59,282 nucleotides of DNA, from the NCBI RefSeq assembly GCF_003096415.1, contig NZ_QEKH01000033.1, positions 1 through 59,282 of the forward strand, written 5' to 3'. The notes beneath the pieces are model-generated. The model was not told the DNA's origin and did not search any database. It saw only the letters and a program-made list of their open reading frames with translations. The position numbers were made by a program, and so were the translations under genes. This DNA comes from Victivallis vadensis. GTDB taxonomy: Bacteria; Verrucomicrobiota; Lentisphaeria; Victivallales; Victivallaceae. How positions within the stretch are numbered: position 1 is the first letter of the stretch; every line of letters starts with the position of its first letter. Positions 27,338-36,620 of the stretch are shown here, piece by piece.

Positions 27338-29563
27338 ATGGACGAAACAGTATTGGAAAAGCGCCGGGTGCTGACCCTTGCCAACGGCGTCACGCTCGAA
27401 CTGCGCGAAGCCGGCGGCGTTTTCGCCGGAATCGGACGGGTGTGCAGCTGCGGCGTCGAATTGCGGAACCCGGATGAACCGATGTATTTCGTGATCCGCA
27501 CTCCCTCCGGCGTGGAATTCACCAACTTCCGATTGGAGGAAGTACGGCCGGAGGACGGCGGCTTCCGGCTGGGGTTCGGAATGGAGCGGCGCGAAACCGA
27601 CCTGATGGAGTGGATGACCCACGCGGTGCGTCCCCGCCGCAACCTGAATCCGGACCGCGCCCGCCCCGCACCGGCGGCGGATACGCGCCTGATTCTGGAA
27701 CTGAAGCCGGTGGAGCGCGAATTCGGCGGCTGCCGCGCTGCCGGTTTCAGTTACCGCTACCGGTTCCGAAGCGATTCCGACGCGATCTACAAATTGACCG
27801 ACTGCTCCAGCTGGGAGCCGGGCGGCCGGGCTTCCGGGAACATGTTCCTGATGCGCAGCTGCTTTGTGCCGTCGATCACCCGCTTCCGGGAGCCGTCGGA
27901 TTTCTACTCCTCGGAGTGGTATCTGCCTGAATGCGAAAACACCCGCGCCTTCCAGTTCCTGCCTTTGCAGACGGAGTTGCAGGGCTTCACTTTCACGACC
28001 GGTCCGGCGGGAACGGTCGTGACCTGGGCGAACCGGGTGGGACATATCCGCTCGCTGTTTGAAAAGGAGCGGCATTCCGAAGCGATCCGCCACCGCCATG
28101 AACTGTGCGGCGACCTGTCGCGCCGCTTCGACACCCCGGAGCTTGAGGTTCTCCACTTCCCGGACGCGCTGGAGCCGTACGAGGTCTGCAATCGCTATGA
28201 GGCGGTGAAGGAGGTCGTCCACGAAACGCTGCATGCCGAACTGGATTTCCGGCGGGAGCGCGTTTCCGCCTACGGCATGATCGAGGAGTGGGGCAATCCC
28301 GATATGGAACGCTACGCCCGCGCCGGCGTGCCGAAGCTGGCGGCGGCGGGAGTGAAGAAGATCGGACTGGCCAACCATTTCCAGAACAATATGAACGTGT
28401 GGGGCGTCTCGAACATGTGCTGCACGGTCGACTACCGGATCGCCGAAAGCGTCGGGGAGGATAAATTCAAACTGCTCTGCTCCGAAGCGCGGCGCCGGGG
28501 CGTGAAAGTGGAGATGTGGGGCAATACCGCCCTCTCCACGCTGACCTGGCTTTTCCGTCAGCGCAGCGGCCGCGAGGGGGGCATCCGCTTCCTGCCGGAG
28601 GAGGATTCGATCATGGCGGCGCTGGAACAGGCGAAGGAGCCTTTCGTGCGGACTCCGTCGAACGCATTGGAGGCGGACCACTACGCTCCGGTGTTCGCGG
28701 TGCTGAACCTGCGCGACCCGGCGGTGCGCGCCTACTGGCTGAAGCGGTGGGGATACGCGGCGAAGGAGCTGGGGCTGCGCGGGATTTTCCTCGACAGCAG
28801 TTTCAATCTCTCCAGCGACAAATTCCACTGGTGCCAGAATCCGGAGGCGGGGCGCACCGGGGCGACCGCGGATGAAACCGGGCTGCTGGGACGGTTCCGG
28901 CCGGAGCGGGAGCCGGAAGGGCGGATTCAGTCGGAGTACTTCGCCCACCTGACGCTGATGCGCGAGATGCAGCGGCTCGGATATGACTACTGCACGGAGG
29001 ATCTCGGCGTATTCGGCATCCACCGCCACGGCCCGGCGGCGGCGGCCCGGATCGATTCATTGCCGCTGTGGTCGGAGTGTCTCTGTTCCTTCGACGCGGA
29101 CGGCATCGCCGCCGCCGGTTATGACCCGGACGAAATCTTCTTCCGGGGGCTGGCCTTCCGGATGATGTGGATTCTCTACTGGGATATGGAGTTCGACTGC
29201 CTGAGCTTCCGCATCTCCGGCAACCGGGGAACGCAGGCGCGTCCGCCGCAGGAATACCATTTAAAGCTGCTGCGGGCGTTCAATGAAGCGGAGACGGCTA
29301 TGCGGGGCAGCCGGGAGCTGTTGAGCGGCGACCGGGGCGTGCTGTACCGGCAGGGAAAGGAGTGCATCCTGTGGTGTTTCCGCGAGTTCCGGGCCGGGCT
29401 TCCCGGCGGGGTTCAGATTGCGGAGCTGGCGGGCGGGGCGCGCCGTGAAGGCGACCGGCTCGACTGCTCCGCGCGGAGCGTCCTGCGGCTCACGGCGGAG
29501 CAGCCCGGAGAGCTGGCGGCCGCGCTGCGGCATTCCGGCGCGGCGCAGCCGGTGTTATCCTGA
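27338..29563 (+). CDS. Cytoplasmic TIM-barrel glycosidase-like protein
   Basis: A 741-residue protein with no signal peptide. The first 250 residues are beta-rich with an ANGVTLELREAGG opening; the remainder has the alternating pattern of a TIM barrel, with YGMIEEWGNPDME, GVKVEMWGNTALS, LGLRGIFLDSSFN and YDYCTEDLGVFGIH as strand ends. The Asp in FLDSSFN and the Glu-Asp in CTEDLG are catalytic candidates, recalling alpha-galactosidase-type (clan GH-D/GH31/GH36) retaining enzymes, but I cannot assign a family. ATG 27338 is chosen; TTG 27329 is possible. It is the last gene of the 18764 operon, so it probably processes the imported product of the two exported enzymes. Confidence 0.65.
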   Translation: MDETVLEKRRVLTLANGVTLELREAGGVFAGIGRVCSCGVELRNPDEPMYFVIRTPSGVEFTNFRLEEVRPEDGGFRLGFGMERRETDLMEWMTHAVRPRRNLNPDRARPAPAADTRLILELKPVEREFGGCRAAGFSYRYRFRSDSDAIYKLTDCSSWEPGGRASGNMFLMRSCFVPSITRFREPSDFYSSEWYLPECENTRAFQFLPLQTELQGFTFTTGPAGTVVTWANRVGHIRSLFEKERHSEAIRHRHELCGDLSRRFDTPELEVLHFPDALEPYEVCNRYEAVKEVVHETLHAELDFRRERVSAYGMIEEWGNPDMERYARAGVPKLAAAGVKKIGLANHFQNNMNVWGVSNMCCTVDYRIAESVGEDKFKLLCSEARRRGVKVEMWGNTALSTLTWLFRQRSGREGGIRFLPEEDSIMAALEQAKEPFVRTPSNALEADHYAPVFAVLNLRDPAVRAYWLKRWGYAAKELGLRGIFLDSSFNLSSDKFHWCQNPEAGRTGATADETGLLGRFRPEREPEGRIQSEYFAHLTLMREMQRLGYDYCTEDLGVFGIHRHGPAAAARIDSLPLWSECLCSFDADGIAAAGYDPDEIFFRGLAFRMMWILYWDMEFDCLSFRISGNRGTQARPPQEYHLKLLRAFNEAETAMRGSRELLSGDRGVLYRQGKECILWCFREFRAGLPGGVQIAELAGGARREGDRLDCSARSVLRLTAEQPGELAAALRHSGAAQPVLS

Positions 29564-29569
29564 AAACCG

Positions 29570-30214
29570 TCAGGCCAGCAGCGGCCGGACCAGCGCCGAC
29601 ATCTTCCGGTAGGCTTCAAACGTCAGGTGGGTGCCGTCGGGCCGGGCGTATTCGGCGGCGAGCTGGCCCTCCGCATCCTTCAGCAGCGAGTGGTAGTCGA
29701 GATAGCCGTCGAGGTTGGCCCGGCTCCATTCGGCCTGTTCGGCGTTGATCTCGACGATCTTGGACTGGTATTGGAAACGGTCCCACGCATCCGGGTGGCG
29801 CAGCGGCAGGATGCTGCCGAGCCACACCTCGCTGCCGCGCTCTTTGATCAGCTGCGCCACCGCGCGGGTGCGGTCGATGATCAGCTGCTTCTCCTGTTCG
29901 ATGCCGTTGATGCCGATCAGGATGAAAACCCGTTTGGGCGTATAGGGATAGACGTCGTCGTGAAGCCGGTAGTAGAGGCCGTGGACATTGTCGCCGCCGA
30001 TGCCGCGGTTCAGCAAACTGTGGTTCGGGAAGAACTCGTGCAGCGGCCAGATGTCGGTGATCGAGTCGCCGTAGAAAAGGTTGTCGACGTGTCCGGTTTC
30101 AGCGGTCAGTTTGCGGTAGTTCAGAATTTCCTGCCAGCGGTCCCGCGTTTCGTAAAAGGCGATGGTATCCCGGATGATCGCGGGATCGAACAGCGAATCG
30201 AAGTTCTCTTTCAT
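29570..30214 (-). CDS. SGNH/GDSL-type esterase
   Basis: A 214-residue cytoplasmic esterase of the SGNH hydrolase family. Block I GDSIT gives the nucleophilic serine, NRGIGGDN the oxyanion glycine block, GINGIE stands for block III (Asn), and DGTHLTFEAY supplies the catalytic Asp and His. Proteins of this subgroup resemble platelet-activating-factor acetylhydrolase-like enzymes and usually remove acetyl groups from sugars. ATG 30214 has AAGGA upstream and a good promoter. It is convergent with the previous operon (6 nt between stops) and has its own transcript. Confidence 0.85.
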   Translation of the reverse strand: MKENFDSLFDPAIIRDTIAFYETRDRWQEILNYRKLTAETGHVDNLFYGDSITDIWPLHEFFPNHSLLNRGIGGDNVHGLYYRLHDDVYPYTPKRVFILIGINGIEQEKQLIIDRTRAVAQLIKERGSEVWLGSILPLRHPDAWDRFQYQSKIVEINAEQAEWSRANLDGYLDYHSLLKDAEGQLAAEYARPDGTHLTFEAYRKMSALVRPLLA

Positions 30215-30244
30215 GGAGTCAATTCCTTTTTGCGTTGATGGCAT

Positions 30245-30273
30245 AGTATACTGCGCATTGGAGCATTTGTCCA
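30245..30273 (-). promoter_or_regulatory. Promoter for the SGNH esterase gene
   Basis: On the minus strand TGGACA (30273-30268) and TATACT (30250-30245) are separated by 17 nt and lie about 30 nt before the start codon. Both boxes are near consensus. Confidence 0.65.
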
Positions 30274-30282
30274 GTGTTTTTT

Positions 30283-30657
30283 GACGCGAAGCGCCCCCGG
30301 CTACCGAAGGCCAGTCGCAGGGGAAGCCTGCCGTTTTGAAGGCAGGCGGGTCTGCTTGCCCTGCGGGCAGCAGACCTTGTGCGCTACGGTGCCTGATTTT
30401 CAATCAGGCACCGTAGCTGGGCGCTGTAGCGCACAAGTGTCTCCGACTGCCAACGGTTTCGCCGTTGGATCACGACCGGGCAGCACCCGGAGGCGAGTTC
30501 CGCCGATAGACCAAATAAACTGATAGATACTAACCCCGGTTTTGAATTTTTACTACGTAAAAATTCAAAACCGCACCCGGCGCCGGCACCTTGCCGGTCT
30601 GGGCCGACCGTCGGCTGCGGGGACGGGGGGCGAAGCGCCCCCGGCCGCCGGAGGCTA
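30283..30657. repeat. Dispersed hairpin-rich repeat, copy R4
   Basis: Non-coding, between the esterase promoter and the stop codon of the large glycosidase. It contains two long hairpins: a perfect 16-bp stem with loop TTC (30383-30417, arm GCTACGGTGCCTGATT) nested in an outer CTTGTGCGCTA/TAGCGCACAAG stem, and a 16- to 17-bp stem with loop TAC (30538-30572, arm GGTTTTGAATTTTTAC). Further parts are AATAAACTGATAGATA, the core GGCACCTTGCCGG (30585-30597), and GGGGGCGAAGCGCCCCC next to the gene end. R6 at 53055 has the same parts in inverse order. Confidence 0.85.
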
Positions 30658-33600
30658 TTATTTCCCCGACAATACGGCGGAGCCGTAGCGGGAGGGGTCC
30701 TTGCCGTCGGCGATGCCGCCGTACCATTCGACCCAGTGGCGGTCGCGGCCCGCGTCGCGGTCGTTGAAGAGAATGCTGATGCCGAGCGGCATTCCGGCGG
30801 AAGGCCGGATGTTCAGCGTTTCCCACGGAATCGCGAACCGGTAGAGGGTGCGGTCGCCGTCGCGGCGGTTTTTCGTGACGATGTTCGGAATGGGCTGGTT
30901 CAGCGGCATCAGGTTGAGATTCATGCTGGCCCATACCCACGAATCCGGCTTCGCACTGTCGGCCTTGACGCCGAATTCGGCGTAGGCGGTCTCCTGAATG
31001 CCGTCGTTGTTGGGACGGATCATGAACTTCTGCGGGACGCTGACGCCGATCTGCAGCGAGTCGCCGTCCCACAGCGACGCGGCGGGACGGGTCACGAAGG
31101 TCTTGTCCTGCTGGTCGATCGAAAAGTAGAGATTCCGGTCGTCATAGGCGAGGCGGATGGTGCCGGACGGGCGGTCGAAGTCGCCGCGTACCGCGTGGCG
31201 GCTGGCGGTGCCGTCGCCGATCGAATAGGTTCCGGCGGCGGGCCATTCGGCGGCGGGGCGGTCGATCGCGCCGGCGAGGAACGGCACCGTGACCGGCACG
31301 ATTCCGGCGGGAAGCGGCTGAAGCCAGTTCTGGCCGTCGGCGGCGGTGAAGCGGGCCTGATAATTGCTGTGGCGGCCGTGGCGGGTCAGGTAGAGCGGCA
31401 GCGTCTGCCGCTCGCCGGCGCGGGCTCTGGCGATGCCGAGCACGCGCTCCTTGTTTTCAAGGATTTCGACGACCGCTTCGGTGACGTCGCCGTGGCGGAG
31501 CACGTCGAAGCTGACCGCCGGGCCTTCCGGCGTGGATTCCGGCCGGATGTCGGCCAGTTCCAGCGGCTGCAGGATTTCAAGGCTCTTCTGCCAGATGTAG
31601 CGGCTCGAACCGTCGGATTCGAGGCGGAAGAAGAGGTCGTAATGGCCCGGCTTAAGCCCGGCTTTCGGGGTGATGACCACCTGCCGGGTATTGCCGGAGC
31701 CGGTGACCTGCGCGGAGCCGTATTCGCCGGAGGGGACCCGCAGTTCGGCGCCTTTGGCCAGCTCCTCGGGCAGCGTGACCGAGACGGTCAGCGGAGCGCC
31801 GGCGGAGGTTTTCAGCGCTTCCGGCCGGAAGTCCGCCGCGAATTTGCCTGCTTCAAACAGCGCTTTGGTACCGCCCTGAATGTAGACGGGAGCCTCGGTG
31901 ACTTCGAGCGACAGGATGCCGTTCTTGAGCGGCATGCGGTAGGATTTGCCGCACACCTCGGTCACGGTGACTTCAGGGACGTTCAGCGGGAGCTGGATGC
32001 GGGCCGGTTCCGGGGTCAGCGAATAGACGGCCAGCAGCGGTTCGCCTCGTTTCTCGAAAAGCAGCACCCGCACCTGGCGGCTCAACTCCAGCTCGTGTTT
32101 ATATTCGGCGTCGTAGGTCTGGCGCGAAACGGTCGCCCAGGCGGCAAAAGCGGGTTTTGGTTCGCGCAGTTTGGAGCCTTTCGGATGGCCGCGCAGCAGG
32201 CCGAAATCCAGCTCGCGGCGGCTGGTCGCCTCGTTCCAGAGGCCGTTGTGCCAGACACAGGCGGCGAGGCCGGGGATCTGGCGGTTCAGCAGCACGACCC
32301 GCGCGAGGTAGGCGGCCTGCTGCAGCTCGGTGACTTCGCCGCCGGGCTTGGTGGAGTAGCCGATTTCACTGATGTACATCGGAACCCGCTGCCCCGCAAG
32401 GGCGGTGATCTCCCGGTCAAGCCGGTTCAGGATGTCCACGTAGCCGGAACCGTCGGGGCTTTGCGCGCCCGGGATGTACGGATGCAGCATCAGCGCGTCG
32501 ATATGCGACGCGATGCCGTGGTTGCGGTAGTAGCCGACATACTGGTTGTACTGGTTGGCGTTCATCGGGTTGATGCAGATGCCCGCGATGGTGCGGCCGG
32601 GATCGTGCTTGCGGACGACTTCGCTCTCCATGCGGATGATGTCCATCACGTCGTTCATGGTGCCGTGGAAGTTTTCGCCGACCATCGGCTCGTTCTGGGT
32701 CTCCCACACGTCCACGAGGCCGCGTTTGGAGGCGACCTCCTTTGAGAGCTTTTCACGCTGGACCTCAAGCTCGGCGGCGGAGTAGGGAACCATCTTTTTG
32801 AAGGGGTGCAGGATATTCATGCAGCGGATGATTTTGATCGGCTCGCGCGCGGCGATTTTTTCAGCAGTCGGCGGCTCGGCGGAGGCGTCCGGCTTCTGAA
32901 AAAAGGTAAAAAAAAGTTGCCGGTCCCATTTGGCACCGGCAACCCGTCGGAGCTCCGGCGTCAGCCCGCCCCAGACTCCGAAGGCCGGCTGGGGCGTGGA
33001 GTAATAGTCCTGCGGCAGCGGCGTGGTGACCAGCAGCGAGGTTTCGGCGGATTTCACCGCCTTGCCGCCGTCGACCACCTCGGCCCGGATGCGGTAGTAG
33101 TCGGGGCCGGGGAGCGTGACCGCGAGTTTCGGAACCCCGGGCTTGCCCTCCGCCGTAAAAACCTGCCGGTCGAAGGCGTCGGTGCCGACGACCCGCAGGA
33201 GACCTTTGCCGACTTCGGCTTCCACCGAAAACTCCGGCACGGATTCAAAAACCCGCACCGGGTCGGGCAGATTGAACCGGAACGCTCCGGTGTTGGATTC
33301 GGAGATGTTCTCCGTGCCGGCCGGAGCGGCTTCGACGGTGACCTTGATGTTGTCGAGGTAGAGCTTGGCCGGAGTGGCGCCCTGCTTCACATTCCAGTAG
33401 AACAGGATGTTCCTGACCTCCTTTCCCATGAACTGGGCCGGAACCGGACCGATCTTGCGGGTGAAGGTCTGCCACTCGCCGGTGACCGCGACCGGAGTTT
33501 TCAGTTCGCTCTTCTGTTCGCCGACTCCCGGAAAGAAGCCGATCGGGCGGCTGCCCTGCAGCATCGCCTTCATCGTCAGCTGCGGGCCGCCCTCCGCGAC

Positions 33601-34413
33601 GGAGGCCTTGGCGTCAAAGGTGATCACATATACCTTGTCGGGCTGGAATCCGGTGCCCTGCGCGATATCGACCGAAGCTCCGGCGGGCGCGTCGACCGCA
33701 AGGCAGCGGCTGCCGTCGCTCGCTTCGCCGGAATCGACTTTGACGGCGGCGGTACGGTTGATCCAGAATCCGGCGGTGCCGCGCTCGAAAGAACCGTTGC
33801 TGAGCAGCCCGCTGTTGCCGGAGGTTGCCGCCGCTTTCGGGGCCGCCGCCTGCACCGGAGCGTCTTCGGTGGTGATTCTGATATTGTCGAGGTAGAGCTT
33901 CGCGCCTTCCGCGCCGGGCTTCACATTCCAGTACAGCATCGCTTTGGTGACCTCCTTGCCCAGCGCCTGCGCCGGAATCGGGCCGATCTTCTGGGTGAAG
34001 GTCTGCCACTTGTCGGTCACTGCCGCCGGAGTCTTGAGCGCCTTGCGCTGTTCGCCGACGCCGTCGAAGAACATGATCGGTCCCTTGGGGCCCTGCAGCA
34101 TCGCCCGCATGGTGAGCTTCGGTCCGTCGGACGGAACGCTGGCGCGGGCGTCGTAAGTGATCACGTACACCTGATCCGGGATCAGCTTGACTCCCTGCAC
34201 GACACTGACCGTGCCGCCCGCCGAAGTATCGACCGATATGCACTGCTTGCCGTCGGTCGAATCGGTGGTGTCGACCCGGACCGCGGCCTGGCGGTTGATC
34301 CAGTAGCCGCCGGTTCCCTGTTCAAATGAGCCGTTCTGGAAGCCGGTTTCGGCGGCTCCCACCGCGTATGCGCCCATGCCGAGCAGGGCGATGATGAGAT
34401 TTCTGTAGGTCAT
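30658..34413 (-). CDS. Very large exported clan GH-A-type glycosidase with two CBM modules and CBM9-like tail
   Basis: A 1251-residue exported protein. After a signal peptide (LIIALLGMGAYAVGAA) come two homologous CBM4/16-type modules (about 24-185 and 205-365), each with an NGSFEQGTGGYWINR-like start and a KLYLDNIRIT-like end. A linker domain leads to a TIM barrel with acid/base Glu575 in WETQNEPM and nucleophile Glu683 in YISEIGY, 108 apart as in clan GH-A (GH39/GH5-like). The last 200 residues form a CBM9-like domain starting near AIDRPAAEW. It is preceded by a pseudopilin gene on the same strand (43 nt) and by a LacI gene. R4 begins immediately after its stop. Substrate unknown. Confidence 0.8.
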   Translation of the reverse strand: MTYRNLIIALLGMGAYAVGAAETGFQNGSFEQGTGGYWINRQAAVRVDTTDSTDGKQCISVDTSAGGTVSVVQGVKLIPDQVYVITYDARASVPSDGPKLTMRAMLQGPKGPIMFFDGVGEQRKALKTPAAVTDKWQTFTQKIGPIPAQALGKEVTKAMLYWNVKPGAEGAKLYLDNIRITTEDAPVQAAAPKAAATSGNSGLLSNGSFERGTAGFWINRTAAVKVDSGEASDGSRCLAVDAPAGASVDIAQGTGFQPDKVYVITFDAKASVAEGGPQLTMKAMLQGSRPIGFFPGVGEQKSELKTPVAVTGEWQTFTRKIGPVPAQFMGKEVRNILFYWNVKQGATPAKLYLDNIKVTVEAAPAGTENISESNTGAFRFNLPDPVRVFESVPEFSVEAEVGKGLLRVVGTDAFDRQVFTAEGKPGVPKLAVTLPGPDYYRIRAEVVDGGKAVKSAETSLLVTTPLPQDYYSTPQPAFGVWGGLTPELRRVAGAKWDRQLFFTFFQKPDASAEPPTAEKIAAREPIKIIRCMNILHPFKKMVPYSAAELEVQREKLSKEVASKRGLVDVWETQNEPMVGENFHGTMNDVMDIIRMESEVVRKHDPGRTIAGICINPMNANQYNQYVGYYRNHGIASHIDALMLHPYIPGAQSPDGSGYVDILNRLDREITALAGQRVPMYISEIGYSTKPGGEVTELQQAAYLARVVLLNRQIPGLAACVWHNGLWNEATSRRELDFGLLRGHPKGSKLREPKPAFAAWATVSRQTYDAEYKHELELSRQVRVLLFEKRGEPLLAVYSLTPEPARIQLPLNVPEVTVTEVCGKSYRMPLKNGILSLEVTEAPVYIQGGTKALFEAGKFAADFRPEALKTSAGAPLTVSVTLPEELAKGAELRVPSGEYGSAQVTGSGNTRQVVITPKAGLKPGHYDLFFRLESDGSSRYIWQKSLEILQPLELADIRPESTPEGPAVSFDVLRHGDVTEAVVEILENKERVLGIARARAGERQTLPLYLTRHGRHSNYQARFTAADGQNWLQPLPAGIVPVTVPFLAGAIDRPAAEWPAAGTYSIGDGTASRHAVRGDFDRPSGTIRLAYDDRNLYFSIDQQDKTFVTRPAASLWDGDSLQIGVSVPQKFMIRPNNDGIQETAYAEFGVKADSAKPDSWVWASMNLNLMPLNQPIPNIVTKNRRDGDRTLYRFAIPWETLNIRPSAGMPLGISILFNDRDAGRDRHWVEWYGGIADGKDPSRYGSAVLSGK

Positions 34414-34456
34414 ATTTCTTCCCGATTTTTATACAGTCTGATTAAAGTGATGATGT

Positions 34457-35191
34457 TCAATTGAGACTTACAACCCGGACATTGCCGGGCAGAACCCACT
34501 CCTGAAACGCCGGGTAGACATCGTGCATCTGATTGCCTCCGAGCGCGCGGGCGCTGCCGTCGACAAAACCGAAGCCGCCGCGGTTGCCGGAGTGGCACAG
34601 CGAAGGTACGCCCTCCGCTCCGTTGTTCCAACTGAGGATCGCGCATCCCCTGACAGGCGTATAATTGACGATGATGTCCTTGAGGCGCACACTGTCGCCG
34701 ACCATCCAGGTCTGCGAGGGAGCATAACGGCGGATCTTGAATAAATTATTGTAGAAACCGCCGGCATCTTCAAGGGAGCCTTTTGAAGTGCCGCGTTCCA
34801 TATCCCGGTTCAGCCCGTAGGTGTTGTAACGGGTGCTGGAGTTGTTCACGAATTTGGGATTGTAGGTCTGGTTCGGGCAGACGAAGACATTGCTTGCCGG
34901 CAGGTAGGCGCCGTCCGCCAGCGCGTTGGACCAGTAGTAGTTGGCGCGCGGCTGGGGTTTGATCAGAATCCCTTTGTAATCGTTGGCATACATGATGCAG
35001 GCGGCGGAGATCTGCTTGAGGTTGCTGAGGCATTTGGTCATCTTGCTCTTTTCGCGCGCCTTGTTGAGAGCCGGAAGCAGCATCGCCGCCAGAATGGCGA
35101 TGATCGCAATCACGATCAACAGCTCAATCAGGGTGAAATAGGCTGTTCCGGGTAAGTGACTGACATGTGAATTGCTGCGCTTGCTTTCCAT
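34457..35191 (-). CDS. Pseudopilin-like protein with H-X10-DG motif
   Basis: A 244-residue pseudopilin-like protein. A 19-residue leader precedes [20 protein letters not shown] and the [22 protein letters not shown] block. The C-terminal motif reads [14 protein letters not shown], which has ten rather than nine residues between His and Asp-Gly. ATG 35191 follows GAAGGA; the longer frame upstream belongs to the shadow of the LacI gene. It lies between the LacI gene and the 1251-residue glycosidase, all on the minus strand. An inserted repeat is not seen in this leader. Confidence 0.85.
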   Translation of the reverse strand: MESKRSNSHVSHLPGTAYFTLIELLIVIAIIAILAAMLLPALNKAREKSKMTKCLSNLKQISAACIMYANDYKGILIKPQPRANYYWSNALADGAYLPASNVFVCPNQTYNPKFVNNSSTRYNTYGLNRDMERGTSKGSLEDAGGFYNNLFKIRRYAPSQTWMVGDSVRLKDIIVNYTPVRGCAILSWNNGAEGVPSLCHSGNRGGFGFVDGSARALGGNQMHDVYPAFQEWVLPGNVRVVSLN

Positions 35192-35258
35192 TTTTCCGAT
35201 CCTTCCCTGGTTGAAATTCAATATTCCGTTGTGTGGTGATGATTTATATTGGAACCGT

Positions 35259-36329
35259 TCAACAGCTTGCCCTAAGTATGTTTTTACGTTCGCCCGCCGT
35301 CTCCGGCTTATGCAGCAAAGAAACGGTCCGGCTGCCGGTGGAGCCGCGCAGAACCGGCTGTGCGGGAAGCCGGATCTCCCGGCGGGGGCCGGTTTCGCCG
35401 CCGGTGATCCGTTCGAGCAGCAGCCGGGCAGCGGTCCGCCCGATGGTTTCGGCCTGCTGGTCGGCGGTGGTGAGCTGCGGCCGGAGCTTTTCGCAGAGCG
35501 GCAGATTGCCGAAACCGGTGATCGCCAGCTCCTCCGGCACCCGGATGCCGAGGTCGTAAGCCACATTCAACGCGTCATTCGCAAGATAATCGTTAAAACA
35601 GACCAGAGCTTCGGGCCGGTCAGGCATTTTCAGCAGATTGCGGATCTGCTCGTAGTTGCCATAACGGGAGTTGGTGACTTCGCACAGAAAACGGCCGTCC
35701 ACCGGCAAACTCCGGCTGAACATCGCATCGAGAAACCCGGCCCGCCGCTCTTCGCCGGAACTGACCCGCGAAAACAGCACGGCCCCGATCTTCCGGTAAC
35801 CGCGCTCAAAAAGCTCCCCGACCAGCGCTGCCATCGCCGCGCGATTGTCGGTGCCGACGTAATCGAAATCGCAGCTTCCCCACACCTGGTCGATCAGCAC
35901 CACCGGATTGTGGAAGCTGTGCAGCTGGGCGATATGCGACGGCGTCGGCGGTTCGCCCATCGGCAGCAGCAGCAGCCCGTCGACCCGGCGCCGGCTGAAA
36001 CGGCTCAGCAGGTCGACGCCGTCCTTCACCAGCCGGTCCCAACTGATCACGTAGGAATCGTAGCCGTACTCGTGCAGCGCCTGATGGATGCCGTCCATGA
36101 TCGCGCCGGAGAACTGGCACTGGAAATTGTTGCAGGCGATCCCGATGCTGCGGCTTTTGCCGGTCTGCATGCACTCGACCATCGCGTTGGGCTGGTAGCC
36201 GTACTGACGCGCGACTTCCTGAATCCGTTCGCGGGTGGCGAGTTTGATTCCGGCATGGCCGCGAAGCGCCTTGGAGACGGTGGATTCCGCCACTCCGCAG
36301 ATCCGGCCTATTTCTTTCATCGAAATCAT
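35259..36329 (-). CDS. LacI-family transcriptional regulator
   Basis: A 356-residue regulator with an N-terminal LacI helix-turn-helix ([20 protein letters not shown]), hinge ([12 protein letters not shown]) and a PBP-type effector domain ([48 protein letters not shown]). Its own promoter contains a perfect palindrome TCAAGTACTTGA overlapping the -35 box, and a second copy of the palindrome stands before the divergent permease, so it probably represses itself and the permease. The pseudopilin and glycosidase behind it may also belong to its regulon, though I found no further copy of the palindrome there. Confidence 0.9.
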   Translation of the reverse strand: MISMKEIGRICGVAESTVSKALRGHAGIKLATRERIQEVARQYGYQPNAMVECMQTGKSRSIGIACNNFQCQFSGAIMDGIHQALHEYGYDSYVISWDRLVKDGVDLLSRFSRRRVDGLLLLPMGEPPTPSHIAQLHSFHNPVVLIDQVWGSCDFDYVGTDNRAAMAALVGELFERGYRKIGAVLFSRVSSGEERRAGFLDAMFSRSLPVDGRFLCEVTNSRYGNYEQIRNLLKMPDRPEALVCFNDYLANDALNVAYDLGIRVPEELAITGFGNLPLCEKLRPQLTTADQQAETIGRTAARLLLERITGGETGPRREIRLPAQPVLRGSTGSRTVSLLHKPETAGERKNILRASC

Positions 36330-36364
36330 TTTTCGGTTTCTCCTGTGATATCCTGTCGCTTTTA

Positions 36365-36401
36365 ATTATACCAAAAAAGAATGCGTTTGTCAAGTACTTG
36401 A
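36365..36401 (-). promoter_or_regulatory. LacI promoter with operator O1
   Basis: On the minus strand TTGACA (36393-36388) and TATAAT (36370-36365) are both perfect with a 17-nt spacer. The palindrome TCAAGTACTTGA (36390-36401) overlaps the -35 box, the classic place for autorepression. Confidence 0.75.
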
Positions 36402-36511
36402 AATTATTTTATTGAAAAATATTTTTATGCGTTGTATGGTTAACGGTAAGCACAAAAATATGATTTTATGCATTTTCAGAACTTTTTCAGCAGAAAATCG
36501 AGGACAGAATA

Positions 36512-36577
36512 TTTCAAGTAGTTGAAAGAAGGCCTTCGAATTCCGGTGTTTGAATTTTCCCGATTTTGCGTTACACT
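36512..36577 (+). promoter_or_regulatory. Operator O2 and promoter for the permease gene
   Basis: TTTCAAGTAGTTGAAA (36512-36527) is a second copy of the O1 palindrome with one central change. Downstream lie TTGAAT (36550-36555) and TACACT (36572-36577), spacer 16, about 45 nt before the start codon. O1 and O2 centres are about 124 bp apart, near twelve helical turns, so looping between them is possible. Confidence 0.6.
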
Positions 36578-36620
36578 ATTCCAACCAGAGGAGAGTCATT
36601 GTCACAACAGGAGGATTATT

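Noticed and set aside
30283-30657. Riboswitch or tRNA-like structure in R4
   Set aside because: The hairpins do not match any tRNA or riboswitch pattern I know and the same parts recur elsewhere as a mobile-type repeat.
30736-32745. 669-residue open frame on the plus strand
   Set aside because: Antisense shadow of the 30658-34413 glycosidase gene.
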